A stretch of 64,000 nucleotides of DNA from Salinibacillus aidingensis (lineage in GTDB: Bacteria > Bacillota > Bacilli > Bacillales > Alkalibacillaceae). The DNA lies in assembly GCF_039522525.1 (NCBI RefSeq), contig NZ_BAAADO010000004.1, positions 186,001 to 250,000 of the forward strand, written 5' to 3'. A program made the position numbers and the translations under genes. This document shows positions 32,227-40,909 of the stretch, one piece after another (positions within the stretch are counted from its first letter, which is position 1; the number at the start of each line of letters is the position of its first letter). A model generated the notes under the pieces. The model ran no database searches and was not told the DNA's origin. It saw nothing but the letters and a program-made list of their open reading frames with translations.

Positions 32227-33051
32227 ATGGCAGAAAAAAAAGTAATATCCATTGAGAATCGCATACCAAAACTGAAGGAAGCCAGAAAGAAAAAGGCAAA
32301 CAAACGTCTGATTTTTTACTTGTTGCTCTTCTTTTTGCTCATATCCATCATTGTTTACCTTCAATCTCCGTTAAGTCATGTGAAGCACATTACAGTAAAG
32401 GGCAATGATTTTGTAGAAGAATCCAAAATTGTGAAGCTGAGCGGGATTACGAATCAAAACAATATTTGGAATTTGGAATTTGAGCAAATGGAAAAACAAA
32501 TTTCCAATCAGCCGGCGATAAAAGAAGTATCGATTGAACGTCGCCTTCCAAGAACCGTTCATATTTCTGTGGAGGAATATGTGCGTGTGGGCTATGTAAA
32601 AGGAGAGGGCCAATTTATTCCGATTTTGGAAAATGGCAAGTTCTTAAGTGACAGTGCGATAGACACTCCGAATGGCGATGCTCCTATCCTGATTGGCTGG
32701 GAGAAAAACAGTACGTATTTAAAAGAAATGACGGAGGAGCTTCGCAATGTAAAACCCTCATTAGCAGCACAGATCTCTGAAATTCATTGGGATCCGAAAG
32801 AGTCGAACCCTTACACTATTCAGTTATATATGAATAATGGACAAGAAGTTGTAGCTTCTATTCGAAATTTCTCTGAAAAGATTCAGGTCTATCCATCAAT
32901 TGCCTCTCAAATTAGTCCGGAACAGAAAGGAATTGTGTATATTGATGTAGGAGCATTTTTTGTTCCTTATGACCAGGTACAGGAAGAGACACCTGCTGAA
33001 TCTGACGAGGCAGAACAAGAAGGGGAGAATGCGAATGAAACTGAAGGGTAA
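32227..33051 (+). CDS. divIB: Cell division protein DivIB (FtsQ)
   Basis: The product is 274 residues: basic cytoplasmic N-terminus (1-26), a membrane helix (28-46), a POTRA domain (about 50-120, SHVKHITVKGNDFVEESKI to VSIERRLPRTVHISVEE), a beta domain to about 245 and an acidic tail. DivIB works with FtsL and DivIC at the septum and is important at high temperature and in sporulation. AAGGAGATTACGGTAAA precedes ATG 32227. The last 17 bases overlap ylxW. Confidence 0.93.
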   Translation: MAEKKVISIENRIPKLKEARKKKANKRLIFYLLLFFLLISIIVYLQSPLSHVKHITVKGNDFVEESKIVKLSGITNQNNIWNLEFEQMEKQISNQPAIKEVSIERRLPRTVHISVEEYVRVGYVKGEGQFIPILENGKFLSDSAIDTPNGDAPILIGWEKNSTYLKEMTEELRNVKPSLAAQISEIHWDPKESNPYTIQLYMNNGQEVVASIRNFSEKIQVYPSIASQISPEQKGIVYIDVGAFFVPYDQVQEETPAESDEAEQEGENANETEG

Positions 33052-33739
33052 GCATGTCATATTCTCCTTTATTTTCCTTGTAGCCGGTTTTTTGTTAGCC
33101 CTGGGTTATAAAATAGCCAGCGAAGAACCTAAGATTATACGTATGAATGATGAAGAGCTTCAGGAAGAACTGGAATATCAGGCACAATTAAATAATATTG
33201 ACCAGGAGAATAAGGAATTAAGAGCTGAACTGGAGTCCTTAAGAAGTGATATCCGTGATTTTGAGGAAAATTTAGGCGGTCAGGAAAAACAGCTGGCATC
33301 GTACATAGAAGAGAGAAATAAGCTGGAGCTGATTACCGGGGATGTACCAGTAGAAGGGCCAGGGATTTCGGTTACGCTGAGTGATGCTGAATATATTCCG
33401 AACGAGGAAAACGTGAATGATTATATTGTCCATGATCTGCATGTGCATCTGGTAATAAATGAATTGCTCGCTTCAGGGGCGAATGCAATTGCGATAAATG
33501 GACAGCGGATATTAGGTGACAGCTATATAGCTTGTACAGGTCCGGTTATAACCGTTGATGGAAAGCAGCACCCAGCCCCTTTTGTTATCCAGGCCATTGG
33601 AGATCCTGAGGTATTACAGGCAAGCATGAATCTGCAGAATGGTGTGCTTGATAAATTGGTGAGTGACCATGTAGAAGTGAACATAAAAACAAGTGATCAT
33701 ATACAAATGGATGCAGTTTTTTCGAGTGAAGGGTGGTAA
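33035..33739 (+). CDS. ylxW: DUF881 family protein YlxW
   Basis: The product is 234 residues. It has an N-terminal membrane anchor (7-25), a coiled coil (40-90) and a DUF881 domain (about 100-230) with GPGISVTLSDAEY, VHLVINELLASGANAIAINGQRI and PFVIQAIGDPEVLQASM. Function is unknown; it is extracytoplasmic and conserved beside divIB. ATG 33035 has AAGGGGAG 8 bases upstream; ATG 33029 is too close. It overlaps the end of divIB and is followed by a second DUF881 gene, so the two arose by duplication. Confidence 0.85.
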   Translation: MKLKGKHVIFSFIFLVAGFLLALGYKIASEEPKIIRMNDEELQEELEYQAQLNNIDQENKELRAELESLRSDIRDFEENLGGQEKQLASYIEERNKLELITGDVPVEGPGISVTLSDAEYIPNEENVNDYIVHDLHVHLVINELLASGANAIAINGQRILGDSYIACTGPVITVDGKQHPAPFVIQAIGDPEVLQASMNLQNGVLDKLVSDHVEVNIKTSDHIQMDAVFSSEGW

Positions 33740-33746
33740 GTCTGGA

Positions 33747-34457
33747 TTGAAACGAAAAGTTTTAATAGCATTAACGGCCTTAGTGGTTGGACTCTTGGGA
33801 GCCATCCTGTTTCAGTCAAATCAGGCACATCAGGAAAGGGATTCAAGAGATACCTGGGAAATTCGAACTGAAATACGGGAAAAGCAGGAAATCCAGGAAA
33901 GTCTGTTACAGCAAATTCGGGAGGCTGAGCAGAGGCTTGATGAATATCAGCATCAGAATAATCAGGAACAAGTTGAACTACTAAAAGAATCTGTGGAAAC
34001 GCTAAGAAAACGAGCAGGATTAACCGAAGTACAAGGAGAGGGGATCAAAATTACGATTGAGCCGATTATGGCAGATTCGGATCGTGTACAGAAATACCCG
34101 GAAATCCCGCCCGAGTTGCTTCAAAGACTGTTTAATGAACTGAATACCTACGGAGCAAAGGATATCGCCATTGAAAATGAAAGAATCATTCAGACATCAC
34201 CAATAAGGGATGTTAATGGGCAAACCTACGTCAATAATCGCCCCATTCCTGCAGTTCCAGTTGAAATATTCGTCTTAGCTGAGGATGCAAGGGAGCTTAT
34301 TGAATATATGGAAGTAAGCAAAGTGAACGATTATTTTGCTGTTGAGAATTTAGGGATAAACTATCAACTGGATTTTCACATAACGTTACCTGCCTATCAG
34401 CAGCGTATTGATTTCGAATACATTCGTTCTGCAGAAACTGAAGAGGGTGGCAATTAA
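33747..34457 (+). CDS. ylxX: DUF881 family protein YlxX
   Basis: The product is 236 residues, with a membrane anchor (5-20), a coiled coil (35-85) and a DUF881 domain (95-230) with GEGIKITIEP, LLQRLFNELNTYGAKDIAIENERI and a late VPVEIFVLAEDARELIEYM. Paralogous to the preceding gene. TTG 33747 is preferred since AAGGGTGG lies 10 bases upstream and the length then equals the B. subtilis protein; the ATG at 33693 lies inside ylxW. Function unknown. Confidence 0.83.
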   Translation: MKRKVLIALTALVVGLLGAILFQSNQAHQERDSRDTWEIRTEIREKQEIQESLLQQIREAEQRLDEYQHQNNQEQVELLKESVETLRKRAGLTEVQGEGIKITIEPIMADSDRVQKYPEIPPELLQRLFNELNTYGAKDIAIENERIIQTSPIRDVNGQTYVNNRPIPAVPVEIFVLAEDARELIEYMEVSKVNDYFAVENLGINYQLDFHITLPAYQQRIDFEYIRSAETEEGGN

Positions 34458-34460
34458 AGC

Positions 34461-34817
34461 ATGTGGTTAACTTTACTTTTTTTAATCATAGGAGTTGTTT
34501 TAGGATTACTGACGGATATACGAATCCCTGAATTATATGCCAGTTATTTAGCCGTTGCCGTTTTGGCAGCATTTGATACACTAATTGGTGGAATCCGATC
34601 TCATCTGGAGGAAAAATTTGATGAGCAAATATTTGTAACAGGTTTTTTTACGAACATCTCATTAGCGGCACTATTAGTGTTTGTGGGGGTTCAGCTTGGG
34701 ATAGATTTATATCTCGCAGCCGTATTTGCTTTTGGTATCCGGCTCTTTCAAAATATTGCAATGATAAGGCGGATTTTACTTGAAAGATTCAGATATAAAA
34801 GAATGAAAAAAAACTAA
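34461..34817 (+). CDS. sbp: Small basic protein Sbp (DUF1290)
   Basis: The 118-residue membrane protein has three hydrophobic helices (3-17, 28-45 and 63-95) and a very basic C-terminus (RRILLERFRYKRMKKN). The TDIRIPELYASYLAVAVLAA segment is the DUF1290 signature. It is always found just upstream of ftsA in Bacillales; function unknown. It starts 3 bases after ylxX and ends the divIB-ylxW-ylxX-sbp unit. Confidence 0.88.
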   Translation: MWLTLLFLIIGVVLGLLTDIRIPELYASYLAVAVLAAFDTLIGGIRSHLEEKFDEQIFVTGFFTNISLAALLVFVGVQLGIDLYLAAVFAFGIRLFQNIAMIRRILLERFRYKRMKKN

Positions 34818-34886
34818 AAAAATAAAAGGGAATGCTTGATTTTATGTTGAATTAATAAATATCAAAAATACTTTTTTATTTTCTAC

Positions 34887-34915
34887 TTGTTCTATAGTAG
34901 AATAGTCTATATGAA
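34887..34915 (+). promoter_or_regulatory. Candidate promoter for ftsA-ftsZ
   Basis: TTGTTC (34887) and TATGAA (34910) are 17 bases apart in the AT-rich 177-base gap before ftsA. The region also holds the palindrome TTCTATAGTAGAA. B. subtilis has several ftsA promoters here; this is only one weak candidate. Confidence 0.35.
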
Positions 34916-34994
34916 CCTTATTTAATAAATATGTAATTCAAAACTCAAATGAACATTAAAATTGGCCCGTTTCCCTTTCCAGGAGGTGCAAAGA

Positions 34995-36287
34995 TTGAAC
35001 AACAATGAAATACTTGTAAGTTTAGACATCGGAACATCCCGAGTAAAAATAATTATCGGTGAAGTGACAAAAGATTCATTAAATATTATTGGAGTAGGAA
35101 CGGCTAAATCAAACGGCATGAAAAAAGGAGCCATTGTTGACATAGATCAGTCGGTACATGCTATAAGGTCCGCAGTAGAACAGGCTGAACGTATGGTTGA
35201 TATGCAAATTGACCGGGTTGTTGTAAATATTAATGGCAATCACGTACAACTGCTTCCGTGCCATGGGGTAGTAGCCGTATCAAGTGAAAACCGTGAAATA
35301 GGACAGGATGATATTGCCAGAGTCATAGATGCTGCACAGGTTCTGTCTATACCACCTGAACGAGCCATCGTGGATGTTTTTCCAAAGCAATTTATTGTTG
35401 ATGGTCAGGATGAAATTACAGATCCACGTGGAATGATTGGTGTTCGTCTTGAGATGGAAGGAACACTCATTACCTGCTCAAAAACGGTGTTACATAATAT
35501 TCTCAAGTGTGTTGAAGGAGCAGGCCTTGAAGTTCAGGATATTTGCCTGCAGCCTCTTGCATCCGGCTCCGTTGCCTTATCAGAGGACGAAAAAGCACTG
35601 GGAGTGGCACTTATTGATATTGGTGCCGGGAGTACAACCGTTTCTGTTTATGAATCAGGTTACTTAAAGGATACAACCGTCTTTCCATTGGGCGGAGACA
35701 ACATTACCAAGGATTTATCCATTGGAATGAAAACCTCTACTGAAGAAGCCGAAGAAGTAAAACACCAGCATGGACATGCCTTTTATGATACAGCTTCTGA
35801 AGATGAGGTGTTTGAGGTAACAACGATAGGAAGCAACCAAAAGCAAACATTTAATCAAGTACAGATTTCTGATATGATAGAAGCAAGATTAGAAGAAATC
35901 TACGTATTTGCCAGTCAGGAAATACGTAAAATGGGCTATCAGGATCTTCCGGGCGGCTTTGTCCTGACGGGAGGAGTTATGAGTATGCCTGGTGTATTAG
36001 AACTGGCACAGGATCTATTAAGGGTAAATGTACGGATTGCAATCCCTGATTACATAGGTGTAAGAGATCCTCAATATACAGCCGGGGTCGGCACTTTACA
36101 ATTCGCTTATCGAAATTCTCAGGTTCAGGGAAAAGAAATATACCCGTCTGTTCAAATGAGCAATGTTGAACAAAAAACGGTAAAACAGAAAAAGCCAAAA
36201 TCGAGTCAAACAGCGAATCAGGCGCACGAAAAGAAGAAAGATAAAGAATCAGGTTTCGCAAAATTATTTAGTTACTTCTTTGACTAA
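34995..36287 (+). CDS. ftsA: Cell division protein FtsA
   Basis: The 430-residue actin-like ATPase tethers FtsZ to the membrane. Seen are phosphate loop 1 LVSLDIGTSRVKIIIGEV (6-23), the DIGAGSTTVSVYE phosphate-2 motif near 205-217, LTGGVMSMPGVLELA near 325-339, and the C-terminal amphipathic membrane helix (SGFAKLFSYFFD). TTG 34995 is the start, 6 bases after AGGAGGTG; longer frames run into the promoter. ftsZ follows after 65 bases. Confidence 0.95.
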   Translation: MNNNEILVSLDIGTSRVKIIIGEVTKDSLNIIGVGTAKSNGMKKGAIVDIDQSVHAIRSAVEQAERMVDMQIDRVVVNINGNHVQLLPCHGVVAVSSENREIGQDDIARVIDAAQVLSIPPERAIVDVFPKQFIVDGQDEITDPRGMIGVRLEMEGTLITCSKTVLHNILKCVEGAGLEVQDICLQPLASGSVALSEDEKALGVALIDIGAGSTTVSVYESGYLKDTTVFPLGGDNITKDLSIGMKTSTEEAEEVKHQHGHAFYDTASEDEVFEVTTIGSNQKQTFNQVQISDMIEARLEEIYVFASQEIRKMGYQDLPGGFVLTGGVMSMPGVLELAQDLLRVNVRIAIPDYIGVRDPQYTAGVGTLQFAYRNSQVQGKEIYPSVQMSNVEQKTVKQKKPKSSQTANQAHEKKKDKESGFAKLFSYFFD

Positions 36288-36352
36288 TTTGGCGTTTCCT
36301 TCAAACCATAAAAAACAAATCTGGTAAACTTGCAAAGTGGGAGGAACGATGT

Positions 36353-37465
36353 ATGTTAGATTTTGATACAGGTAGGGAACAATTGGCAACGATCAAAGTA
36401 ATCGGTGTTGGCGGTGGAGGCAGTAATGCTGTAAACCGTATGATTGAGCATGGAGTTCAAGGCGTGGAGTTTATTGCCGTTAATACAGATGCTCAGGCAC
36501 TGAATCTATCAAAAGCAGAAGTTAAATTACAAATCGGTGAAAAACTGACAAGAGGTTTAGGCGCTGGAGCTAACCCTGAAGTTGGTCGAAAAGCAGCAGA
36601 AGAGAGCCGTGAGCAAATTGAAGAAGCTCTTCAAGGTGCCGATATGATTTTTGTAACAGCAGGTATGGGAGGCGGAACCGGTACCGGAGCAGCTCCTGTC
36701 ATTGCGCAAATCGCCAAGGAACTGGACACATTAACAGTTGGAGTGGTTACGAAGCCATTTCTATTTGAAGGCCGCAAACGTTCAACCCAGGCCGTTTCAG
36801 GAACAGATGCATTAAAGTCAAGCGTGGACACGTTAATCGTTATTCCAAATGATCGTCTGCTTGAAATGGTTGACAAAAATACACCAATGCTTGAGGCGTT
36901 CCGTGAAGCCGATAATGTTTTACGGCAAGGTGTACAGGGAATTTCAGATTTAATTGCTGTTCCTGGACTCATTAATGTCGACTTTGCAGACGTCAAAACC
37001 ATTATGGAGGATAAAGGCTCCGCACTAATGGGAATTGGTGTTGCAACTGGTGAAAATCGTTCACCGGAAGCAGCTAAGAAAGCAATCTCCTCCCCATTAT
37101 TGGAAACCAGCATTGATGGGGCTCGCGGTATCTTAATGAATATTTCCGGTGGAGAAAACTTAAGTCTCTTTGAAGTACAGGAGGCAGCTGATATTGTCAC
37201 TTCAGCGGCTGACCAGGAAGTAAATGTGATTTTTGGATCGGTAATTAATGAAGACTTGAAGGATGAAATTGTAGTAACAGTTATTGCTACAGGCTTTGAT
37301 GAGGCGGCCAAAACCGCTCAGCCTAAGTCACGCCCATCAGTGGGAGCTGAAAAGAAAGAACGACCAGCGGAACAGCGCAGAACAAACCGCACAGAAAATC
37401 AGCCGGCATTTGAAGAGGATACTCTGGATATCCCGGCCTTTCTGAGAAACCGTAATCGTCGTTAA
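36353..37465 (+). CDS. ftsZ: Cell division GTPase FtsZ
   Basis: The 370-residue tubulin homologue forms the Z-ring. The GTP-binding GGGGSNAVNRM (20-30) and tubulin signature GGGTGTGAAPVIA (about 106-118) are intact, as is the T7 synergy loop NVDFADVKTIM (about 208-218). The disordered linker spans about 318-355 and the C-terminal peptide DIPAFLRNR binds FtsA, SepF and EzrA. GGGAGGAAC precedes ATG 36353. It is followed by a terminator, not by bpr as in B. subtilis. Confidence 0.98.
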   Translation: MLDFDTGREQLATIKVIGVGGGGSNAVNRMIEHGVQGVEFIAVNTDAQALNLSKAEVKLQIGEKLTRGLGAGANPEVGRKAAEESREQIEEALQGADMIFVTAGMGGGTGTGAAPVIAQIAKELDTLTVGVVTKPFLFEGRKRSTQAVSGTDALKSSVDTLIVIPNDRLLEMVDKNTPMLEAFREADNVLRQGVQGISDLIAVPGLINVDFADVKTIMEDKGSALMGIGVATGENRSPEAAKKAISSPLLETSIDGARGILMNISGGENLSLFEVQEAADIVTSAADQEVNVIFGSVINEDLKDEIVVTVIATGFDEAAKTAQPKSRPSVGAEKKERPAEQRRTNRTENQPAFEEDTLDIPAFLRNRNRR

Positions 37466-37554
37466 CTAAATGCGTTGAGCAAATCAATTTGCATTATGAT
37501 TACTCTTAATGGAGTATAAAGTTCATCTTTTCAAAAATTCATAACCAAAAATTT

Positions 37555-37584
37555 AGCAGGGGTATTTAACTCCTGCTTTTTTTG
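37555..37584 (+). terminator. Intrinsic terminator after ftsZ
   Basis: AGCAGG pairs with CCTGCT across a T/A-rich loop and is followed by seven T. The rest of the gap from 37585 to 37822 shows no gene or clear signal. Confidence 0.85.
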
Positions 37585-37822
37585 GTTTCAGAATGATTTA
37601 GGATTTATGAATATGAAGGGTGAAACTTAAGCATTTTTAATATTGAAATGCAGGAAACGGGAATGACTGCAATTATTATGTAAAAATCCTTCGCTAACCT
37701 TTCAAAAATGGAACCTTTTTCCTTCACAATCGTATGTAAATATAGAATTCCTGTTATTTGGTTTGGAATACCGCTCAAAACTAAACGTGGACGTATCCAT
37801 TAAAGGTGGGGAGGAATAAAAC

Positions 37823-38730
37823 ATGACCAAAGTATCAGAAGTTCATTCTTTAAAAAATACGTGGAAAGGATATGTATGTTAAAGTTCATGGAAATACAGA
37901 TGCTGAACCGTTACTATATCTTCATGGCGGACCTGGGGAGAGCTGCTACGAATTCTGTTATCATCAGGCAAAACGATTGAAGGAGAATATCCGACTTATT
38001 GCTATTGATCAGAGGGTTGTCTGCAGGTCTGAAGGGATTAACGACAATGAGGATTTTTCTCTTGATGATATTATAAAGGATTGTGAAGAACTAAGGGAAA
38101 AATTGGGCATTGAAAAATGGGCTTTACTGGGACATTCATTTGGTGGTTTTATTGCTCTTAAGTATGCTGTAATGTTTCCGAATTCAAACTTACACGTATA
38201 ATATTTGAATGTCCAACATTTGATTTTGGGCTTTCAGGCCGAAATCTTTTTCGGAAAATGGGACAGATTGCACATAGTCAAAAAAAACGGAACTTGCAAA
38301 GGAATCTTTTATGTTGGCAGAGTCAGATAAGTCAGCCAGAGAGCTTATGCTGAAATTTATTGAAATGCGCCCTGAGCTTGGAGATTATGGCATAAAAATT
38401 CATGTTCATAATACAGAGCATAAGACAGATTACGCCAGGTATACAAATGAAGAGTGGAATCAGTTTTTGGATAGAACGAATGTGCATAATAGCAGATTAA
38501 TCGAAGGAGAGGAGATTTTTAAATCCATTCTTCCTATGTTGAAAGAAGTAAAACAGCCCTCATTGTTAATTGGAGGACAGTATGATCCTGTTACTTGTAA
38601 CCAGCATTTAGAGAAATTTTGTGAAGATGTTAAGGCTGGCAATGCCATAATGTTCAGGGATAGTGGACACTTCTCCCACTCAGAAGTTCCTGATGCATTT
38701 GCTGAGGCAGTTGTTAAATTTTTAAATTAA
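37823..38730 (+). pseudogene. Broken alpha/beta hydrolase (proline iminopeptidase-like)
   Basis: The reading is spread over three frames. ATG 37823, preceded by GGTGGGGAGGAAT, gives 19 codons ending at TAA. A second frame (37872-38201) holds the oxyanion motif LHGGPGES and the nucleophile elbow GHSFGG. A third (38311-38730) holds GGQYDPV and the DSGHFSH histidine region. Two frame changes are needed near 38190 and near an A8 run at 38280-38287, plus one before 37870. The parts join to a complete hydrolase fold, so this is a single gene broken by indels. No such gene is next to ftsZ in B. subtilis. Confidence 0.85.
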
Positions 38731-38781
38731 GGCAAAAAGTTCAAGTTTTACTCTGGTCAGTTCAGATCATTTGTAAATAGC

Positions 38782-38918
38782 AAAAGAGGCCGGGATATTA
38801 TTATTTCGCTGAGCCATAAACCGAATGATAGGCTATCTTCCCTTAGCGGTGTTTTCTAAACCTATCAAAATTCGAATTAATGTTTAGCGAAAATACTTTT
38901 GTCCCTGCCTCTTTTTTT
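38782..38918. repeat. Large imperfect inverted repeat, MITE-like
   Basis: The two ends, about 55 bases each, are inverted copies: AAAAGAGGC-GGGA, TTTCGCT, CGAAT and GATAGG all occur in order at the left and as complements in reverse order at the right (GTCCCTGCCTCTTTT at the right edge). The element could fold into one long hairpin and ends with seven T on the plus strand. It resembles short intergenic repeats I have seen in Bacillaceae; copy number cannot be tested here. It follows the broken hydrolase. Confidence 0.6.
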
Positions 38919-39013
38919 GTGTGGATTGGAAAAATTGGATGATACGCGATAGAATTATTCCGTTTTTTATCCGACAAAATGGGAAAATATAAGTTTTTTT
39001 TTGCATACAGGAT

Positions 39014-39046
39014 GTGACAGACTTTTTGGCCAGGTTTTTTTATACT
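39014..39046 (+). promoter_or_regulatory. spoIIG promoter, long-spacer sigma-A type
   Basis: GTGACA (39014-39019) and TATACT (39041-39046) are each one base from consensus but separated by 21 bases instead of 17. The B. subtilis spoIIG promoter has the same oddity and needs Spo0A~P. TCCGACA at 38970-38976, one mismatch from a reverse 0A box, lies at about -80, where a Spo0A site is expected. Confidence 0.6.
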
Positions 39047-39089
39047 TACCGTTGAGAGTAAAGTTGTCCAATGGAAAGGCGGAAATATT

Positions 39090-40013
39090 GTGGCTTTATA
39101 TTTGGATGCTGTCTGGCTTTTGAATTTTTTAATCGATTGGATGATTTTACAGATTGTACATTGGATAACAAGGTCGGAAACACACAGAGGTTGGCTGATA
39201 GCAGGAGCTTTCATTGCATCGCTTCTGGTTCCTGTAAATATATTTTTTCCAGAAAATATATTGGCAACTTTACCAGGGAAAATCATTTTTTCCTTTTTCA
39301 TTTTAATTAGTTCTTTTGGCTTTAAGAACACTAAATTGTTCTTAAAGCAATTTTTCACTTTTTATTTTGTAACGTTTACTATTGGTGGTGGTTTATTCGG
39401 GATTTACTTTTTAATGGGGCAGCAATTTCAGTCACAGGACGGTTTATTTATCACCTATAACAGTGGCTATGGAGATATGATTAGCTGGATTTTCGTGTTG
39501 ATTGCTTTTCCGATCGTCTGGTGGTTTACACGACGAAGGTTGGACCAGATCAATTTTGATAACATACGCTTTCAGGAATTATGCCCGGTCAAAATTCGTG
39601 TAAATAACCAAATTCATGAGACGACCGGATTTTTTGATAGTGGAAATCATCTGATGGATCCATTTACGAAGAAGCCGGTCATTGTATGCGACGAAAAAAT
39701 CCTTAAGCCGTTTTTTTCAGATAAGGAGTGGCATGCGATTAAAAGCTGTCATGAGAACTGGTCGTTTGAAGAACTGCCGGATCGATGGATTTCCAGAATT
39801 CGTATGATTCCTTTTCAGGGGGTTGGAGGCAAGCGCACATTTATACTTATATTCAAACCGGATTCACTTTATGTCCGCTATCAGGATCGGGACTATGCCT
39901 TTGACCAGGTTTTTATAGGTATCCAATTTGGTGAACTCTCATCTGATGGAACCTATCATTGTTTATTACACCCAAAAATGATGCAATCTTCAAAACTGCA
40001 GGCATCTTCTTAA
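39090..40013 (+). CDS. spoIIGA: Pro-sigma-E processing protease SpoIIGA
   Basis: The product is 307 residues. Five hydrophobic helices occupy residues 4-150, and a C-terminal aspartic protease-like domain carries FFDSGNHLMDPFTKKPV near 182-198. SpoIIGA sits in the mother-cell septal membrane and cleaves pro-sigma-E after a signal from the forespore (SpoIIR). GTG 39090 follows AAAGGCGG by 7 bases. sigE starts 69 bases downstream in the same operon. Confidence 0.92.
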   Translation: MALYLDAVWLLNFLIDWMILQIVHWITRSETHRGWLIAGAFIASLLVPVNIFFPENILATLPGKIIFSFFILISSFGFKNTKLFLKQFFTFYFVTFTIGGGLFGIYFLMGQQFQSQDGLFITYNSGYGDMISWIFVLIAFPIVWWFTRRRLDQINFDNIRFQELCPVKIRVNNQIHETTGFFDSGNHLMDPFTKKPVIVCDEKILKPFFSDKEWHAIKSCHENWSFEELPDRWISRIRMIPFQGVGGKRTFILIFKPDSLYVRYQDRDYAFDQVFIGIQFGELSSDGTYHCLLHPKMMQSSKLQASS

Positions 40014-40082
40014 TTTAACCGAAAAAAGCAGGTCGATGTTTTCCTATCTTGCTTAACATTTAAAAGGAGGAAGTTCGGGCAA

Positions 40083-40802
40083 ATGAAAAGATTTAAAATG
40101 AAACTCCAGATACTGTGGTATAAAATCCTGATAAAACTCGGAATAAAATCTGATGAAATTTATTACATAGGAGGAAATGAAGCCCTTCCTCCACCACTTT
40201 CAAAGGAAGAAGAGCAGGAACTCTTAAAGAAGTTACCAGAGGGTGATATGGGTGCACGCTCTATTTTAATTGAGCGAAATTTGCGACTCGTGGTTTATAT
40301 TGCCAGAAAGTTTGAAAACACAGGCATTAATATCGAGGATCTTATTAGTATCGGTACCATTGGCCTGATCAAAGCCGTTAATACGTTTAATCCGGAAAAG
40401 AAAATCAAATTGGCAACGTATGCTTCCCGTTGTATCGAAAATGAAATATTAATGTATCTGAGACGGAATAATAAAATACGTTCGGAGGTCTCCTTTGATG
40501 AGCCTCTCAACGTAGACTGGGATGGAAATGAACTGTTGCTTTCGGATGTCCTTGGTACAGATGAAGATATTATAACCCGGGGACTGGAGTTTAATGTAGA
40601 TAAAAAGCTTCTTCATAAAGCGTTGTCCACATTGAATGACCGTGAAAAACAAATCATGGAGCTTCGTTTTGGTTTGATTGGGAAAGAAGAAAAAACGCAA
40701 AAGGATGTCGCTGATATGCTGGGAATCTCCCAATCGTATATTTCAAGGCTTGAGAAAAAAATTATCAAGCGGTTACGGAAAGAGTTTAATAAAATGGTCT
40801 AA
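40083..40802 (+). CDS. sigE: RNA polymerase sporulation sigma factor sigma-E (pro-form)
   Basis: The product is 239 residues. It begins with a basic amphipathic prosequence of about 27-29 residues (to SDEIYYIGG, near the cleavage site). Region 2 follows with RNLRLVVYIARKFENTG and IGLIKAVNTFNPEKKIKLATYASRC (split by a short loop), and region 4 with DREKQIMELRFGL and the helix-turn-helix GISQSYISRLEKKI. It directs mother-cell transcription after septation, including spoVD and spoVE-type genes. AAGGAGG precedes ATG 40083. Confidence 0.97.
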   Translation: MKRFKMKLQILWYKILIKLGIKSDEIYYIGGNEALPPPLSKEEEQELLKKLPEGDMGARSILIERNLRLVVYIARKFENTGINIEDLISIGTIGLIKAVNTFNPEKKIKLATYASRCIENEILMYLRRNNKIRSEVSFDEPLNVDWDGNELLLSDVLGTDEDIITRGLEFNVDKKLLHKALSTLNDREKQIMELRFGLIGKEEKTQKDVADMLGISQSYISRLEKKIIKRLRKEFNKMV

Positions 40803-40843
40803 GATTTTGTAATTTTAGAATACAATGGATGATTTCAGGTGCT

Positions 40844-40872
40844 GCATAAAAATCCCTCCAATGGAGAAACTG
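40844..40872 (+). promoter_or_regulatory. Sigma-F promoter of sigG
   Basis: GCATA (40844-40848) and GGAGAAACTG (40863-40872) are separated by 14 bases. Both fit the sigma-F consensus GYATA and GGnnAnAnTR at every position. Transcription should start near 40879, inside the loop of the SD hairpin. Confidence 0.75.
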
Positions 40873-40906
40873 TTTGGTGACACTATCTCCACTTAGGAGG
40901 GGTTTT
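40850..40906 (+). promoter_or_regulatory. RBS-sequestering hairpin in the sigE-sigG readthrough RNA
   Basis: CCCTCC (40854-40859) pairs with the sigG ribosome site GGAGGG (40896-40901), stacked on TGGAGA (40862-40867) with TCTCCA (40886-40891). The 5' arms lie upstream of the expected sigma-F transcription start, so only RNA from the spoIIG promoter can form it. Confidence 0.7.
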
Positions 40907-40909
40907 AGA

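Noticed and set aside
36631..37311. A 226-codon open frame on the minus strand inside ftsZ
   Set aside because: It is a mirror of the highly biased ftsZ coding strand, is rich in Ser/Ala/Thr without a recognisable domain, and has no ribosome site.
38843..39358. A 171-codon minus-strand frame across the spoIIG promoter and spoIIGA start
   Set aside because: It overlaps the promoter and the start of a well-supported gene and shows no family features.
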